Origin: Polynucleobacter kasalickyi
GTDB lineage: Bacteria; Pseudomonadota; Gammaproteobacteria; Burkholderiales; Burkholderiaceae
DNA length: 64,000 bases
Assembly: GCF_900176405.1 (NCBI RefSeq)
Contig: NZ_FWXJ01000004.1
Span: 1-64,000, forward strand
Direction: 5' to 3'
The position numbers and the translations under genes are program-made. The notes beneath the pieces are model-generated. The model was not told the origin of the DNA, ran no database searches, and was given only the letters and a program-made list of their open reading frames with translations. Within the stretch, counting starts at the first letter, position 1. The number at the start of each line of letters is the position of its first letter. Of the stretch, positions 8,950-17,538 are shown in pieces.

Positions 8950-10340
8950 TGAATTAACTTTAATGAAAATAGTGGTTGGATGGATTCAAGTTCACTTAAA
9001 TGGAGTGCGCTTGCTAACCATGTTTCCACGGCTTCACAGCCAAAAGTAGGCGTGGCAATGGATTTAAACCTAAGGGCGACTTCATCCAAAGTAATTGGAT
9101 TGGCAGGACAACCTTTAGGAAACTTAATGAAGTGCTCAAGGACTTGCCCATTCTTCAAGGTGCAAGTAACTCTCGCGGGCACTGATTCCATGGTGGTTTC
9201 CTGTTCAACTTCGGCGTCAACTACGCAATTTGTTTTTAAGGATAAGGCGTGCACATCGGCTTGCTTAAAGCACTCTTCATAATCTTTAATGGCTAAGCTT
9301 AAAGGTTCAGACCGATTTGGTGTTAGTTTTATGGCCATCGCAACTGCAAAGGGCGTACTTAACTGTGCTTGTTGAAAATCTCTTGGTGTATTCGTTGTCA
9401 ATTTACCTACCATTGCGCCGTGAACCCCAATGACGATGGACTCAATTTGATCAATGGTTGCTCCTTGTCTTGCTAACACGGCAGCAGCTTCAATCGCAGC
9501 TTGCATCCGCACGCTACTTGCATGAGGCTTCAAAGAAATAGACTCGGTCGGGAAGTAACTACCCAATTCCCGAACGGCAGTTTCTGCCGAAAAACGATCC
9601 GAAAAAGCGCGAGCGAACCCTTGCGTGCCTTCGATGGCATCGTGTGGACCTGATAATCCAACCTGAGCTAATTGAGCGGCTTCAACGCCATTAGCCGCAG
9701 CTTTGCCAGCATGAAAACGTTTTATATCTGAACCAGAGACAAAAAACTGAGAAAGTCCACAAGCAAAAGTAGCTGCAATACCCAAGGCATTTTGAATTTT
9801 TTCTTCAGGTAACTTTAAGAGTTTTGCACAAGCTGCTGCGGCACCAAAAGCCCCACAAGTTGGAGTACCCTGAAAACCTCTAAGGGAGTGTTCTGGCTGA
9901 ATACTCATGCCGATACGGATGGCAGTTTCATAGCCTGCTACCACCGCTGTCAGTAGTTCTTTCCCCGTGGATTTTTGTAAATAGGCGATGCTCAAGGCTG
10001 CCGGCCAAATACAAATACCAGGGTGAATAATTGCCGCCACATGGGAATCATCCCAGTCCAAGCTACCACAGGCGGTGCCATTAATAAAAGAGGCTTTAGA
10101 CACTTCTGCCATTGCCTCAGAAAACCAAATAGGACTATTTGTATCTGCCGATTGAATTGATTGGTACGTTTGATGAATTGTTTTAGTCCAAGACTGTTCC
10201 ACTCCCACCGAGGCTGAGCGAAAAATATCAATTAATAAAACAGGCATCAAGTCTTGTATATGCTGGGGGATGTCTTCCCAAGTTAAATGAGAGATGAATT
10301 TAGCTAATTGGGCTGTAACAGGAATAGAGTTGGGTTGCAT
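8946..10340 (-). CDS. MmgE/PrpD family protein (copy 2)
   Basis: A 464-residue paralogue of the next gene, with matching blocks: NGTACGSLDWDDSHVAAIIH, FQGTPTCGAFGAAAACAKL and ISLKPHASSVRM. It is the upstream partner of the pair and ends in the shared GTGA. Its ATG has no clear Shine-Dalgarno sequence. It lies 57 bp after a Bug receptor gene on the same strand, so receptor and enzymes are probably co-transcribed, and the receptor may import the enzymes' substrate. Confidence 0.88.
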   Translation of the reverse strand: MQPNSIPVTAQLAKFISHLTWEDIPQHIQDLMPVLLIDIFRSASVGVEQSWTKTIHQTYQSIQSADTNSPIWFSEAMAEVSKASFINGTACGSLDWDDSHVAAIIHPGICIWPAALSIAYLQKSTGKELLTAVVAGYETAIRIGMSIQPEHSLRGFQGTPTCGAFGAAAACAKLLKLPEEKIQNALGIAATFACGLSQFFVSGSDIKRFHAGKAAANGVEAAQLAQVGLSGPHDAIEGTQGFARAFSDRFSAETAVRELGSYFPTESISLKPHASSVRMQAAIEAAAVLARQGATIDQIESIVIGVHGAMVGKLTTNTPRDFQQAQLSTPFAVAMAIKLTPNRSEPLSLAIKDYEECFKQADVHALSLKTNCVVDAEVEQETTMESVPARVTCTLKNGQVLEHFIKFPKGCPANPITLDEVALRFKSIATPTFGCEAVETWLASALHLSELESIQPLFSLKLIQ

Positions 10341-10397
10341 GAGAGACGTGAGGTAGTTATTTAAATAATAGGTGATGAATCAGCTAGAAAGCTCACA

Positions 10398-11411
10398 TTA
10401 ATTCAGACTAAATTTGCCTGAAGAAATAAGCTTGCCCCATTTGTTGAAATCATTCCTTAAATAGTTTTTTAAGTCCTCTGGTGAGCCACCTAAAACCATA
10501 ATTGATTCTTCAGCAAAGCGCGTTTTCGTTTCTTGCTGCTTCAGTATTTTATTCATCGCCTCATTTAACTTTACTTGAATATTTACAGGTAAATTCGCTG
10601 GAGCAAAAACGCCCCACCATTGTAAAGATTCAAAATTGGGTAATCCGGATTCGTTTAAGGTCGGAATTTGAGGGGCAATCTCCATCCTTTTCATGCTCGT
10701 AACACCAAGTGCCTTCAGTTTGCCTGATTTGATGAGTGGACCAACGCTCGCAAAAGCTGCAAATAAACCAGTTACTTGACCTCCAGCTACATCCACCACG
10801 GCGGGAGAAGCACCCTTATAAGGAACATGTAATAATTCAACGCCAGCACTCTGTTGGAAGAGCTCACCAGTTAAATGACTAGAAGTCCCTGGCCCGTTGG
10901 AGGCGAAATTATACTTACCGGGTTGTGCTTTTGCTGCAGCAATAAATTCTTGAACGGTTTTGAAGGGCAGGTTAGGTGTAACCACAAAAACGTTAGGTGA
11001 ATAACCAATTAATGAAATTGGCGTAAAGCTTGTGAAAGGGTCATAGCCAATCTTTTTCATAAAATGTGGATTGATTGACATCGTGCTGCTTGATGTAATT
11101 AATAAGTTATAGCCATCTGGTGGTAACTGAGAAATGTATTTTGCACCAATAGAGCCACCTGCACCTGGCCTATTTTCCACGATGAATGAAACGCCGAGCT
11201 CTTCAGATAGTTTTTGACTCACCAAACGAACTACGACATCAGCTGCCCCACCTGGAGGAAAAGGCGTTGTGACATGCACCGTTTGATTAGGGTATGTTGT
11301 TGGTTCTACAGCGTAAACAGTGGCTAATAGGAAAAATTGAAGAATAAAAAGAGGAATGAAATTCCTGGATTTGGCAATAAATAAAAAATTTTTCAATCGC
11401 AACTCACTCAA
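10398..11411 (-). CDS. Bug/TctC-family periplasmic solute-binding receptor
   Basis: A 337-residue receptor with a signal peptide (about residues 14-36, cleaved near VYAVEP), TTPFPPGGAADVVVRLV, VENRPGAGGSIGAKYI, PDGYNLL and LLHVPYKGASPAVVD, the last being the family's ligand-loop signature. It is first in a probable operon with the two MmgE/PrpD genes. A 28-bp perfect palindrome and a tandem repeat lie 63-118 bp upstream of its start and are candidate control sites. Confidence 0.92.
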   Translation of the reverse strand: MSELRLKNFLFIAKSRNFIPLFILQFFLLATVYAVEPTTYPNQTVHVTTPFPPGGAADVVVRLVSQKLSEELGVSFIVENRPGAGGSIGAKYISQLPPDGYNLLITSSSTMSINPHFMKKIGYDPFTSFTPISLIGYSPNVFVVTPNLPFKTVQEFIAAAKAQPGKYNFASNGPGTSSHLTGELFQQSAGVELLHVPYKGASPAVVDVAGGQVTGLFAAFASVGPLIKSGKLKALGVTSMKRMEIAPQIPTLNESGLPNFESLQWWGVFAPANLPVNIQVKLNEAMNKILKQQETKTRFAEESIMVLGGSPEDLKNYLRNDFNKWGKLISSGKFSLN

Positions 11412-11473
11412 TGGATAAGGTCAAAAAGACTTCAATCATTATAGACAGTTGTGAATTTTAGAAAAGCGTAAAT

Positions 11474-11507
11474 AGTGCCATCCAATTGGTAGTGCCATCC
11501 AATTGGT
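11474..11507. repeat. Tandem direct repeat, two perfect 17-bp copies
   Basis: AGTGCCATCCAATTGGT occurs twice head to tail (11474-11490 and 11491-11507). Each copy contains the self-complementary octamer CCAATTGG. The repeat lies upstream of the minus-strand Bug gene and runs into the palindrome at 11502-11529. Confidence 0.85.
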
Positions 11508-11529
11508 AAAAAAATATTTTTTTACCAAT
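11502..11529. promoter_or_regulatory. Perfect 28-bp palindrome upstream of the Bug gene
   Basis: ATTGGTAAAAAAAT is followed directly by its exact reverse complement, with no loop. Together with the tandem copies it gives three ATTGGT/ACCAAT-type elements within 56 bp. It could be an operator for the Bug-MmgE operon or, because of its A7/T7 runs, a terminator for the cupin gene upstream. Which one cannot be settled from sequence. Confidence 0.55.
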
Positions 11530-11562
11530 CAATGACACTGAAATTTCACCTATTCTGAATAT

Positions 11563-12027
11563 TTAGTAATGTGATTTAAAGCTAATCGCATCACGATAGT
11601 GAATGTCCTCTAGGTCGATATAAGATCTCATAGTTTCTTTATCGACGGTATATTGCATTTTTCGATTCGTTTCATTACATGCGCGAATATCCAGAATCTC
11701 TAAATGTTCCTTTACTTCCCACTCGTGCGCACCAGCTATTCCTGGAGGAGCATAAATAATTGAGCCTGGACCGACTTCGAATTCATCCCCAGCTACATTT
11801 CGTACGGTAGCACTGCCAGCAATCACATAGTAGCAAGCTTCAATGGGGTGCCAATGTAGTTGTTCATAAGTGCCAGGAGCGTAGGTGGCTCTTCCAAGCC
11901 TGACGCGGTCAGTTTGATTGACTTCTGGCCAACCGACTAAGCGCTGATAAGTTTGACCATCCGTAACGCCACGTTTTCCTGGGTAATCTGCTTGATTGTG
12001 AATTTCTAAAGTAGGTTTAAGGTTCAT
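11563..12027 (-). CDS. Cupin-domain protein
   Basis: A 154-residue single-domain cupin. The first motif supplies HWHPIEACYY (His58, His60, Glu63) and the second a histidine at about 101 (GAHEWEV), a normal metal site. There is no signal peptide, so it is cytosolic. Candidate roles are a dioxygenase, isomerase or small sensor of the catabolic operon. It follows the hydroxyisobutyrate-dehydrogenase-type gene by 35 bp on the same strand and is probably the last gene of that operon. Confidence 0.82.
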   Translation of the reverse strand: MNLKPTLEIHNQADYPGKRGVTDGQTYQRLVGWPEVNQTDRVRLGRATYAPGTYEQLHWHPIEACYYVIAGSATVRNVAGDEFEVGPGSIIYAPPGIAGAHEWEVKEHLEILDIRACNETNRKMQYTVDKETMRSYIDLEDIHYRDAISFKSHY

Positions 12028-12062
12028 TTAATATCCTAAAATAATTGGCGATCACTTCCTGA

Positions 12063-12956
12063 TCATTTTTTTTGTGCTGCGACTAACCCGTCGTAAAAAC
12101 AAATCATGGCAGAACTATCTCTATCATGTGCTCCTTTTGACATTTCGGAAGCTAATGCTTGAGCGGCTAGACTAATCACAGGAACCGGGCAATACAACGA
12201 TCCTGCATAAGAAACCATGAGTTGTACATCTTTGTAGTGGGTGGATAAATGACCAATGGGCGGATAAAAATTACGTTCCACCATGCGCGATCCTTTTTGA
12301 TCCATTGATTTGGAATAAGCGGCTGATTTCTTTAATACCTCTAATGCTTTTGCTTGATCAATACCTGCTTGTTTTGCCAAAGTTAAGCCTTCAGCCATAC
12401 CCATCCGGTTAATTGCTAGAACGAGGTTAACCACTAATTTGATCGCTGATCCAGCACCACTTTCGCCCATAAAGACCGACTCACGTCCCATATCGGCAAA
12501 AAGCTCCGACCATTTGTTATACATTGCTTCAGAACCACCGACCATGAACAGAGTATCTTTTGCTTTACACATTTCGCTAGTGCCACTGACAGCAGCATCT
12601 AAGAAATACATCCCCTGACTCGCTATTTTTTCAGCTAGTTCTTTTGACAAGCGAGGATCTGCCGTAGATGTATCAATCATGACCAAGTCCTTCATAGGGC
12701 GCTCAATCAATCGAAGATCCTCGTGAATGACTTGGCTGACAATTTGCGATGTTGGTAATGAAAAAATAATCACATCTACTAGATTGGGTAAGTCGCTGAT
12801 GTTTTTGACTGGTGTCAAACCGCTTGGGAGCAGCGCTTTCATTTGCTCTTCGTTGCGATCATAGCCAAGCACAGTGTGCCCACTAGCCAGTAAATGTTTT
12901 ACCATCCAACCACCCATGAGGCCTAGGCCAATAAAGCCAATTTTTTTAGGAGTCAT
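12063..12956 (-). CDS. NAD(P)-dependent 3-hydroxyisobutyrate dehydrogenase-family enzyme
   Basis: A 297-residue beta-hydroxyacid dehydrogenase. The N-terminal Rossmann motif is IGFIGLGLMGGWMVKHLL. The substrate motif is DAAVSGTSEMCKAKDTLFMVGG, and the catalytic Lys lies in GAGSAIKLVVNLVL. Tartronate semialdehyde, methylmalonate semialdehyde or another 3-hydroxyacid are possible substrates. It lies 9 bp after the MaoC gene in a tightly packed minus-strand operon. Confidence 0.9.
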   Translation of the reverse strand: MTPKKIGFIGLGLMGGWMVKHLLASGHTVLGYDRNEEQMKALLPSGLTPVKNISDLPNLVDVIIFSLPTSQIVSQVIHEDLRLIERPMKDLVMIDTSTADPRLSKELAEKIASQGMYFLDAAVSGTSEMCKAKDTLFMVGGSEAMYNKWSELFADMGRESVFMGESGAGSAIKLVVNLVLAINRMGMAEGLTLAKQAGIDQAKALEVLKKSAAYSKSMDQKGSRMVERNFYPPIGHLSTHYKDVQLMVSYAGSLYCPVPVISLAAQALASEMSKGAHDRDSSAMICFYDGLVAAQKK

Positions 12957-12965
12957 TCTCTTAAT

Positions 12966-13415
12966 TTATACCGGTTTACGTTTCATGAGGAAAGCTTGAA
13001 CACCCTCTTGGACCATTTCATCGTGTTGATTAAATACTTGCAACACACGCTTCATGACGCCACGGTCGGGCTTCGATGTTTCGGATACTTCAGTAACCGT
13101 GACCTTTGCATAAATAGTGTCATTGATCTTGACTGGTTTGGTAAATTTAAGACTTTCAAAACCTAAAAAAGCAATCAAGGTGTCGTCATATAGATGCAGT
13201 TGAAATAACAAGCCAGCAGCCACTGCGTAAATGAGTGGACCGTGTGCGATTCGGGTGCCAAATTGCGTTTTTTTACAATACTCTTCATTGATATGAAGTG
13301 GATTGTAGTCGCCAGAAATCCCTGCAAAATTTACTACGTCAGTTTCCGTTATCGTTCTTGCTGCAGTTGTAAATGATTTGCCAACTTCCCATTCTTCCCA
13401 ATAAAGTCCAACCAT
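12966..13415 (-). CDS. MaoC-family (R)-specific enoyl-CoA hydratase
   Basis: A 149-residue hot-dog-fold hydratase. The catalytic motif GDYNPLHINEEYCKKTQFG (Asp36, His41) is followed by RIAHGPLIYAVAAG. It adds water across a 2-enoyl-CoA. Next to a class III CoA transferase and a CitE-type lyase, a mesaconyl-CoA-like hydratase role is plausible but inferred. It starts 24 bp after the CoA-transferase stop, with AAGGAGAT upstream. Confidence 0.9.
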   Translation of the reverse strand: MVGLYWEEWEVGKSFTTAARTITETDVVNFAGISGDYNPLHINEEYCKKTQFGTRIAHGPLIYAVAAGLLFQLHLYDDTLIAFLGFESLKFTKPVKINDTIYAKVTVTEVSETSKPDRGVMKRVLQVFNQHDEMVQEGVQAFLMKRKPV

Positions 13416-13439
13416 CTGAAATCTCCTTGATAACTAAAA

Positions 13440-14630
13440 TTAATGAATTGCACCAGATGCCCTGAGGCTCGAAATCTGAGCGTCATCTAGGGCTAAAATC
13501 TCTTTTAATACATCGGTTGTATGTTGTCCAAGATCTGGCGCTGGTTGTGCAATGACTTCATTGCTATTGCCCATTTTGACTGGATAGGCAGGCATCTTGA
13601 ATTTACCAACCGCGGGGTGATCACATTCAATCACTGCTTGGTTTTGAATAGCAGGCGGCTCACTAAAAGCTTGATCAAAATGATTAACTGGGCTAGCTGG
13701 AACATCATCCGCGCGGAATTTTTTCATCCAATTCTCAGTGCTATCACTTTGTAGAATTGGGATGAGGAGGGCCATGAGTTCATCACGATGTTTGACGCGA
13801 GTAAAGTTCGTTAAAAAACGCGGATCTTCACCTAGTGATTCAACATTGAGAGATTTACAAAGATTTTTCCAATGACGCTCTTCCCGCGCTGCAATCACTA
13901 CATAGGAATCATGAGTTTCGAAGGCCTGCCAAGGAACAGAATATTCATGCCCAGAACCTGGTGGCTTAGGTAACTCACCATTATTGAGCCACATTGTGCC
14001 CATATAGGTTAACAGGCTTAACATGGCATCAAACATCGCCAATTCTAAATGCTGACCTTTACCAGTTTTTTCTCTTTCATAAAGCGCTGCCAAGATGCCT
14101 TGACTAGAAAAAATACCACCACTTAAATCGGCCAAAGGAATACCTAGCCTGACCGGAGGGCGGTTCGGTTCCCCCGTAATCGCCATATGACCACTGATCG
14201 CCTGAATAATAATATCGAGCGCTGGATAGTCTTTGTAGTCACCTTCTGAACCAAAACCAGTGATTGAACAATGAATGATGCGTGGGTTGACTGCCGCTAG
14301 GACGCTGTAATCAATGCCTAATCGTTGCATTACGCCTGCTCTAAAATTGTCTACAACCACATCAGCATGCTTCACCAACTCCAAAAAGGTAGCTCTACCT
14401 TCAGGATTTTTCATGTCAATTACGACACTTTTTTTGTTTCTATTAAATGTTAGAAAAAGCCCACTATGACCCTTATAGGGTGCCACCGACGGGTTACGTC
14501 CAAGATCACCTGTTGGCGATTCAACTTTAATGACTTCTGCACCTAAGTCAGATAAAATTTGACCGCCATAAGTGCCAGCAATAATTTGGCCTAGTTCAAT
14601 GATGCGAATACCCTTAAGTGACTGTGACAC
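13440..14630 (-). CDS. CoA transferase family III (CaiB/BaiF type)
   Basis: A 396-residue class III CoA transferase that activates a free acid with CoA from a donor. Family marks are RIIELGQIIAGTYGGQILSD at the N-terminus, GDLGRN, FNRNKKSVVIDMK, and the nucleophile region PLADLSGG (Asp168, matching Asp169 of formyl-CoA transferase). The start is GTG, with GGAG six bases upstream inside the acyl-CoA dehydrogenase stop region, so the genes are coupled. It is probably the entry step of the operon's pathway. Confidence 0.92.
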   Translation of the reverse strand: MSQSLKGIRIIELGQIIAGTYGGQILSDLGAEVIKVESPTGDLGRNPSVAPYKGHSGLFLTFNRNKKSVVIDMKNPEGRATFLELVKHADVVVDNFRAGVMQRLGIDYSVLAAVNPRIIHCSITGFGSEGDYKDYPALDIIIQAISGHMAITGEPNRPPVRLGIPLADLSGGIFSSQGILAALYEREKTGKGQHLELAMFDAMLSLLTYMGTMWLNNGELPKPPGSGHEYSVPWQAFETHDSYVVIAAREERHWKNLCKSLNVESLGEDPRFLTNFTRVKHRDELMALLIPILQSDSTENWMKKFRADDVPASPVNHFDQAFSEPPAIQNQAVIECDHPAVGKFKMPAYPVKMGNSNEVIAQPAPDLGQHTTDVLKEILALDDAQISSLRASGAIH

Positions 14631-14639
14631 GCACGACTC

Positions 14640-15782
14640 CTATAAACCTAGTGAACTAGCAATAATATTTTTTTGAATTTCAGAAGTACCGCCACCAATC
14701 GTAGCTAAGCGCGAATCTCTGAAGAACCGTTGCATTGGATATTCCATGCAATAGCCGTAACCACCGAGAATTTGCAGGCACATATCACTAATAGATTTGT
14801 AGGATTCACTGGTATATAACTTTAGAATCGCTGCATCTTGACGAGTATTTTTTCCTTGTTCCATTAACCAGGCATAGCGATATACCATGGTCTGTGCAAT
14901 ATCAAGCATTGATTTCATTTCAGCCAGCTTGTGAGACACCGCTTGAAATTTACCAATAGGTTTACCAAATTGAACTCTGGTTTTTGCATACTCAAGGGCA
15001 ATGTCAAACGCTGAGCGTGCAGCACCAGTTCTAGCCGCGGACAAACATAAACGCTCATAACACAAATAATCATCAGCACCAGTCCAACCATGATCCAATT
15101 TGCCCAGAATCGATGATGCTGGAATATGCACATCACTATAGAGGACTTCGGTAGTACCAATCGCCCGTTGTCCAAGCGTTTGCAATTTTTTTACTTCGAT
15201 ACCAGGTAGTTTGGTATCTACTAAGAAAGTCGTAATACCTTGTTGTTTTCTCTCTAAATTACTGGTTCTTGCGACTAATAAACAATAGTCACTAATATCC
15301 ATCCCGGAGGTATACACTTTCCGACCATTTAGAACATACTCATCCCCGTGTTTAGTGGCCTTCGTCGTGAGAGCACTCGCATCAGAACCTGAATCTGGCT
15401 CTGTTAGACCAAAACAAAAGGACATTTCTCCAGTAATCACTTTGGGGACTAAAGTTTCAATCTGCTCTTTCGTCCCATGTTTCATGACAGCGTAGCAACC
15501 ATAGGTGAGATTACGGAACACCCAAAGTCCCAACTCTTCAAAGTGATAACCTAAAACGTCTAACATCACAGCCAAGTCAGTCGCTGAACCACCAGCACCA
15601 CCAAGAGATTCTGGAGCGATTAAACCTAACCAACCATTTTTGGCTAAAGCATCAAATGCTTCCTGTGGAGGTTTTTGTTGTTCATCACACCGCTGAACAT
15701 ATTCGGGGGTGCAAATATCCTTTAGCAAGGCAGTTAAGTGATGCTGGATATTTTCTTGGTCAGAACTGAGGGCGAAATTCAT
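14640..15782 (-). CDS. Acyl-CoA dehydrogenase (isovaleryl-CoA-type active site)
   Basis: A 380-residue flavoenzyme. The FAD motif is CFGLTEPDSGSDAS. The C-terminal IGGGTSEIQKNIIA has Gly where medium-chain enzymes have the catalytic Glu. The base is instead at about Glu243 (CYERLCLSAARTG), as in isovaleryl-CoA dehydrogenases, which suggests a branched or bulky acyl-CoA. It sits between CitE and CoA-transferase genes. Methylsuccinyl-CoA is one substrate that would fit the neighbours, though the known methylsuccinyl-CoA dehydrogenase is longer. Confidence 0.92.
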   Translation of the reverse strand: MNFALSSDQENIQHHLTALLKDICTPEYVQRCDEQQKPPQEAFDALAKNGWLGLIAPESLGGAGGSATDLAVMLDVLGYHFEELGLWVFRNLTYGCYAVMKHGTKEQIETLVPKVITGEMSFCFGLTEPDSGSDASALTTKATKHGDEYVLNGRKVYTSGMDISDYCLLVARTSNLERKQQGITTFLVDTKLPGIEVKKLQTLGQRAIGTTEVLYSDVHIPASSILGKLDHGWTGADDYLCYERLCLSAARTGAARSAFDIALEYAKTRVQFGKPIGKFQAVSHKLAEMKSMLDIAQTMVYRYAWLMEQGKNTRQDAAILKLYTSESYKSISDMCLQILGGYGYCMEYPMQRFFRDSRLATIGGGTSEIQKNIIASSLGL

Positions 15783-15802
15783 AGATGAGATAATTAACTT
15801 TT

Positions 15803-16678
15803 TTATTGAACGGTAGAAATCAATCGTTTCGCCTGACGATACATTGCATAGTCGACTAACTTATTATTGATCGTGATAGCGGCAACGCCTTTTTGTTCAG
15901 CCGCTTCAAATTCTTTCACAATTAAGTGGTAGTAATCCAGGGTCGCTTGTGTAATTCCATAAGCTTGCTCGACGATGGCAATTTGCTTTGGATGAATAAT
16001 GGTTCTACCTACATAGCCCAGACTAGCTGACATTTTTGATTCAATCATTAAGCCTTCCTCGTCATTCAGGTCTGCAAAAACACCATCAATACTAATGACA
16101 TTCCCAGCTGCTTTTGAATCAAGTAAAACTTTAGAGCGGGCATATAACATTTCAGGGCCATCCACGGACCATCCGCAACCCAGGTCATTTTGTAAATCGC
16201 CGTCTTGGGCTGTTCCCAAGCTAGTCAATTGAATCCTGGAAGTTGCTTTGATAATGTTATAGCAGTTGTACACACCGATAGCTGACTCTATTTGCAGACC
16301 AATTGCAATCCGATTTAGACCACGTTCTTTCTCTAAAGACTCGAGTTGCTGATCGATTTTCTTCATGTCATCTGGTTGCTCAGCTTTAGGAATAAACACC
16401 ATATCTAATCCCGCTACAGCAATCTGGGCAATATCCTCTTCTAGCATGCCAGTATCTGCAGCATTCGTTCGAACCATAACATAAGGTTTATCTTCTCTGG
16501 TCGAATTGTGCAGCTCTGTAATTGCTTCCCGAACCATTTGCCGAGCGAGTGCTTTTGAATCTAATGCAACAGAATCTTCTAAATCGAAGAGGACTGCATC
16601 GACAGGACTAGCCACAGCTTTCGCCATGACTTTTTGGTTAGTGCCTGGTGCAAAAAGGGCAGTTCGAATGATTCTCAT
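15803..16678 (-). CDS. HpcH/HpaI (CitE-type) aldolase/acyl-CoA lyase
   Basis: A 291-residue TIM-barrel lyase of the CitE superfamily. Visible marks are AVLFDLEDSVALDSKALAR, MVRTNAADTGM (substrate Arg), GLQIESAIGVYN (metal Glu), GTAQDGDLQNDLG (metal Asp) and GRTIIHPKQI. Relatives cleave malyl-CoA, citramalyl-CoA or HMG-CoA-like thioesters. After a MaoC hydratase, citramalyl-CoA cleavage to acetyl-CoA and pyruvate is the natural guess. It starts 4 bp after the racemase-like gene. Confidence 0.88.
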   Translation of the reverse strand: MRIIRTALFAPGTNQKVMAKAVASPVDAVLFDLEDSVALDSKALARQMVREAITELHNSTREDKPYVMVRTNAADTGMLEEDIAQIAVAGLDMVFIPKAEQPDDMKKIDQQLESLEKERGLNRIAIGLQIESAIGVYNCYNIIKATSRIQLTSLGTAQDGDLQNDLGCGWSVDGPEMLYARSKVLLDSKAAGNVISIDGVFADLNDEEGLMIESKMSASLGYVGRTIIHPKQIAIVEQAYGITQATLDYYHLIVKEFEAAEQKGVAAITINNKLVDYAMYRQAKRLISTVQ

Positions 16679-16682
16679 AGAC

Positions 16683-17480
16683 TCAAGGTTTTAGTTGTGC
16701 TTGTGAACGGAAACCATAAATTTGTTTCCAACGATTAAGGTCAGGATTCGCAGGTGATTGATACAGTAATTTGCGACTTGCATTTAAGCCAATTGTTTTA
16801 CTTAAATCAGCCATTGCTTCAGTAGTTTTTAGTAAAACTGCGTTGCAATCCATAATTAATGCCCCATCAACTTCAGTAATATTTTCACGGCGAATAATTG
16901 CATTCACGGTGGCGCATGCCGCCAAAATGACTTCAGCTCCCTGACTAGCGAGGCGACGTGATTCTTTTAAAAAGTTATCAGTCATTTGACCTGGGCTAGT
17001 AAATGCTTTTTGTACTTCGGTAAAGTCAATGCCTAAATCTCCAAATGGAATATGTCTAGAACTTAAGCCATATTCAAAAGCCTTGCGATCGTAGTATTGC
17101 GATTGCTTTTTGTGAAATGCAATGCCTGAAAACTTGGCGCCATACATGCACGCCATCAACATACTCGCTTCACCTAAACCTAACACCGGGATTTGCAGAA
17201 TTTCTCTAGCTTCTTGCATCGCAGGATCTAAAAAGCAACCAATGGCAACTGCGTCATAACCTTGCTCTTCAGCTTGCATCATTTTATTTAAAACACCACC
17301 TACGCCATAACTATTCATTGCCACCACAGCGTTGTAATGTAAATCCATCGATCCATCATCCACACCATTCACATGAACTTCTACGTCTGGACGTTTTAAA
17401 TCGTTTAAATTTTTAGTTAAGGTATTTCTATAGTCATCTAAACGATGAATTGCTGTACTACTTTGCCACCATATTTTCAT
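16683..17480 (-). CDS. Asp/Glu/hydantoin racemase-family protein
   Basis: A 265-residue protein with the two-lobed architecture of the Asp/Glu racemase superfamily. The first Cys region is AIGCFLDPAMQEAR and the second is VILAACATVNAII, matching the two catalytic cysteines (maleate isomerase and hydantoin racemase also belong here). In an acid-catabolic operon an isomerase or decarboxylase of a dicarboxylate is as likely as an amino-acid racemase. It lies between the Bug receptor gene and the lyase gene. Confidence 0.82.
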   Translation of the reverse strand: MKIWWQSSTAIHRLDDYRNTLTKNLNDLKRPDVEVHVNGVDDGSMDLHYNAVVAMNSYGVGGVLNKMMQAEEQGYDAVAIGCFLDPAMQEAREILQIPVLGLGEASMLMACMYGAKFSGIAFHKKQSQYYDRKAFEYGLSSRHIPFGDLGIDFTEVQKAFTSPGQMTDNFLKESRRLASQGAEVILAACATVNAIIRRENITEVDGALIMDCNAVLLKTTEAMADLSKTIGLNASRKLLYQSPANPDLNRWKQIYGFRSQAQLKP

Positions 17481-17538
17481 GATTATTCCTAATGAAGAAT
17501 GAAAAATTAATGCTCAAATAATAAATAGAAAACGAGAA

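Noticed and set aside
11474..11507. CRISPR array
   Set aside because: Only two 17-bp copies with no spacer between them; no cas genes anywhere in the window.
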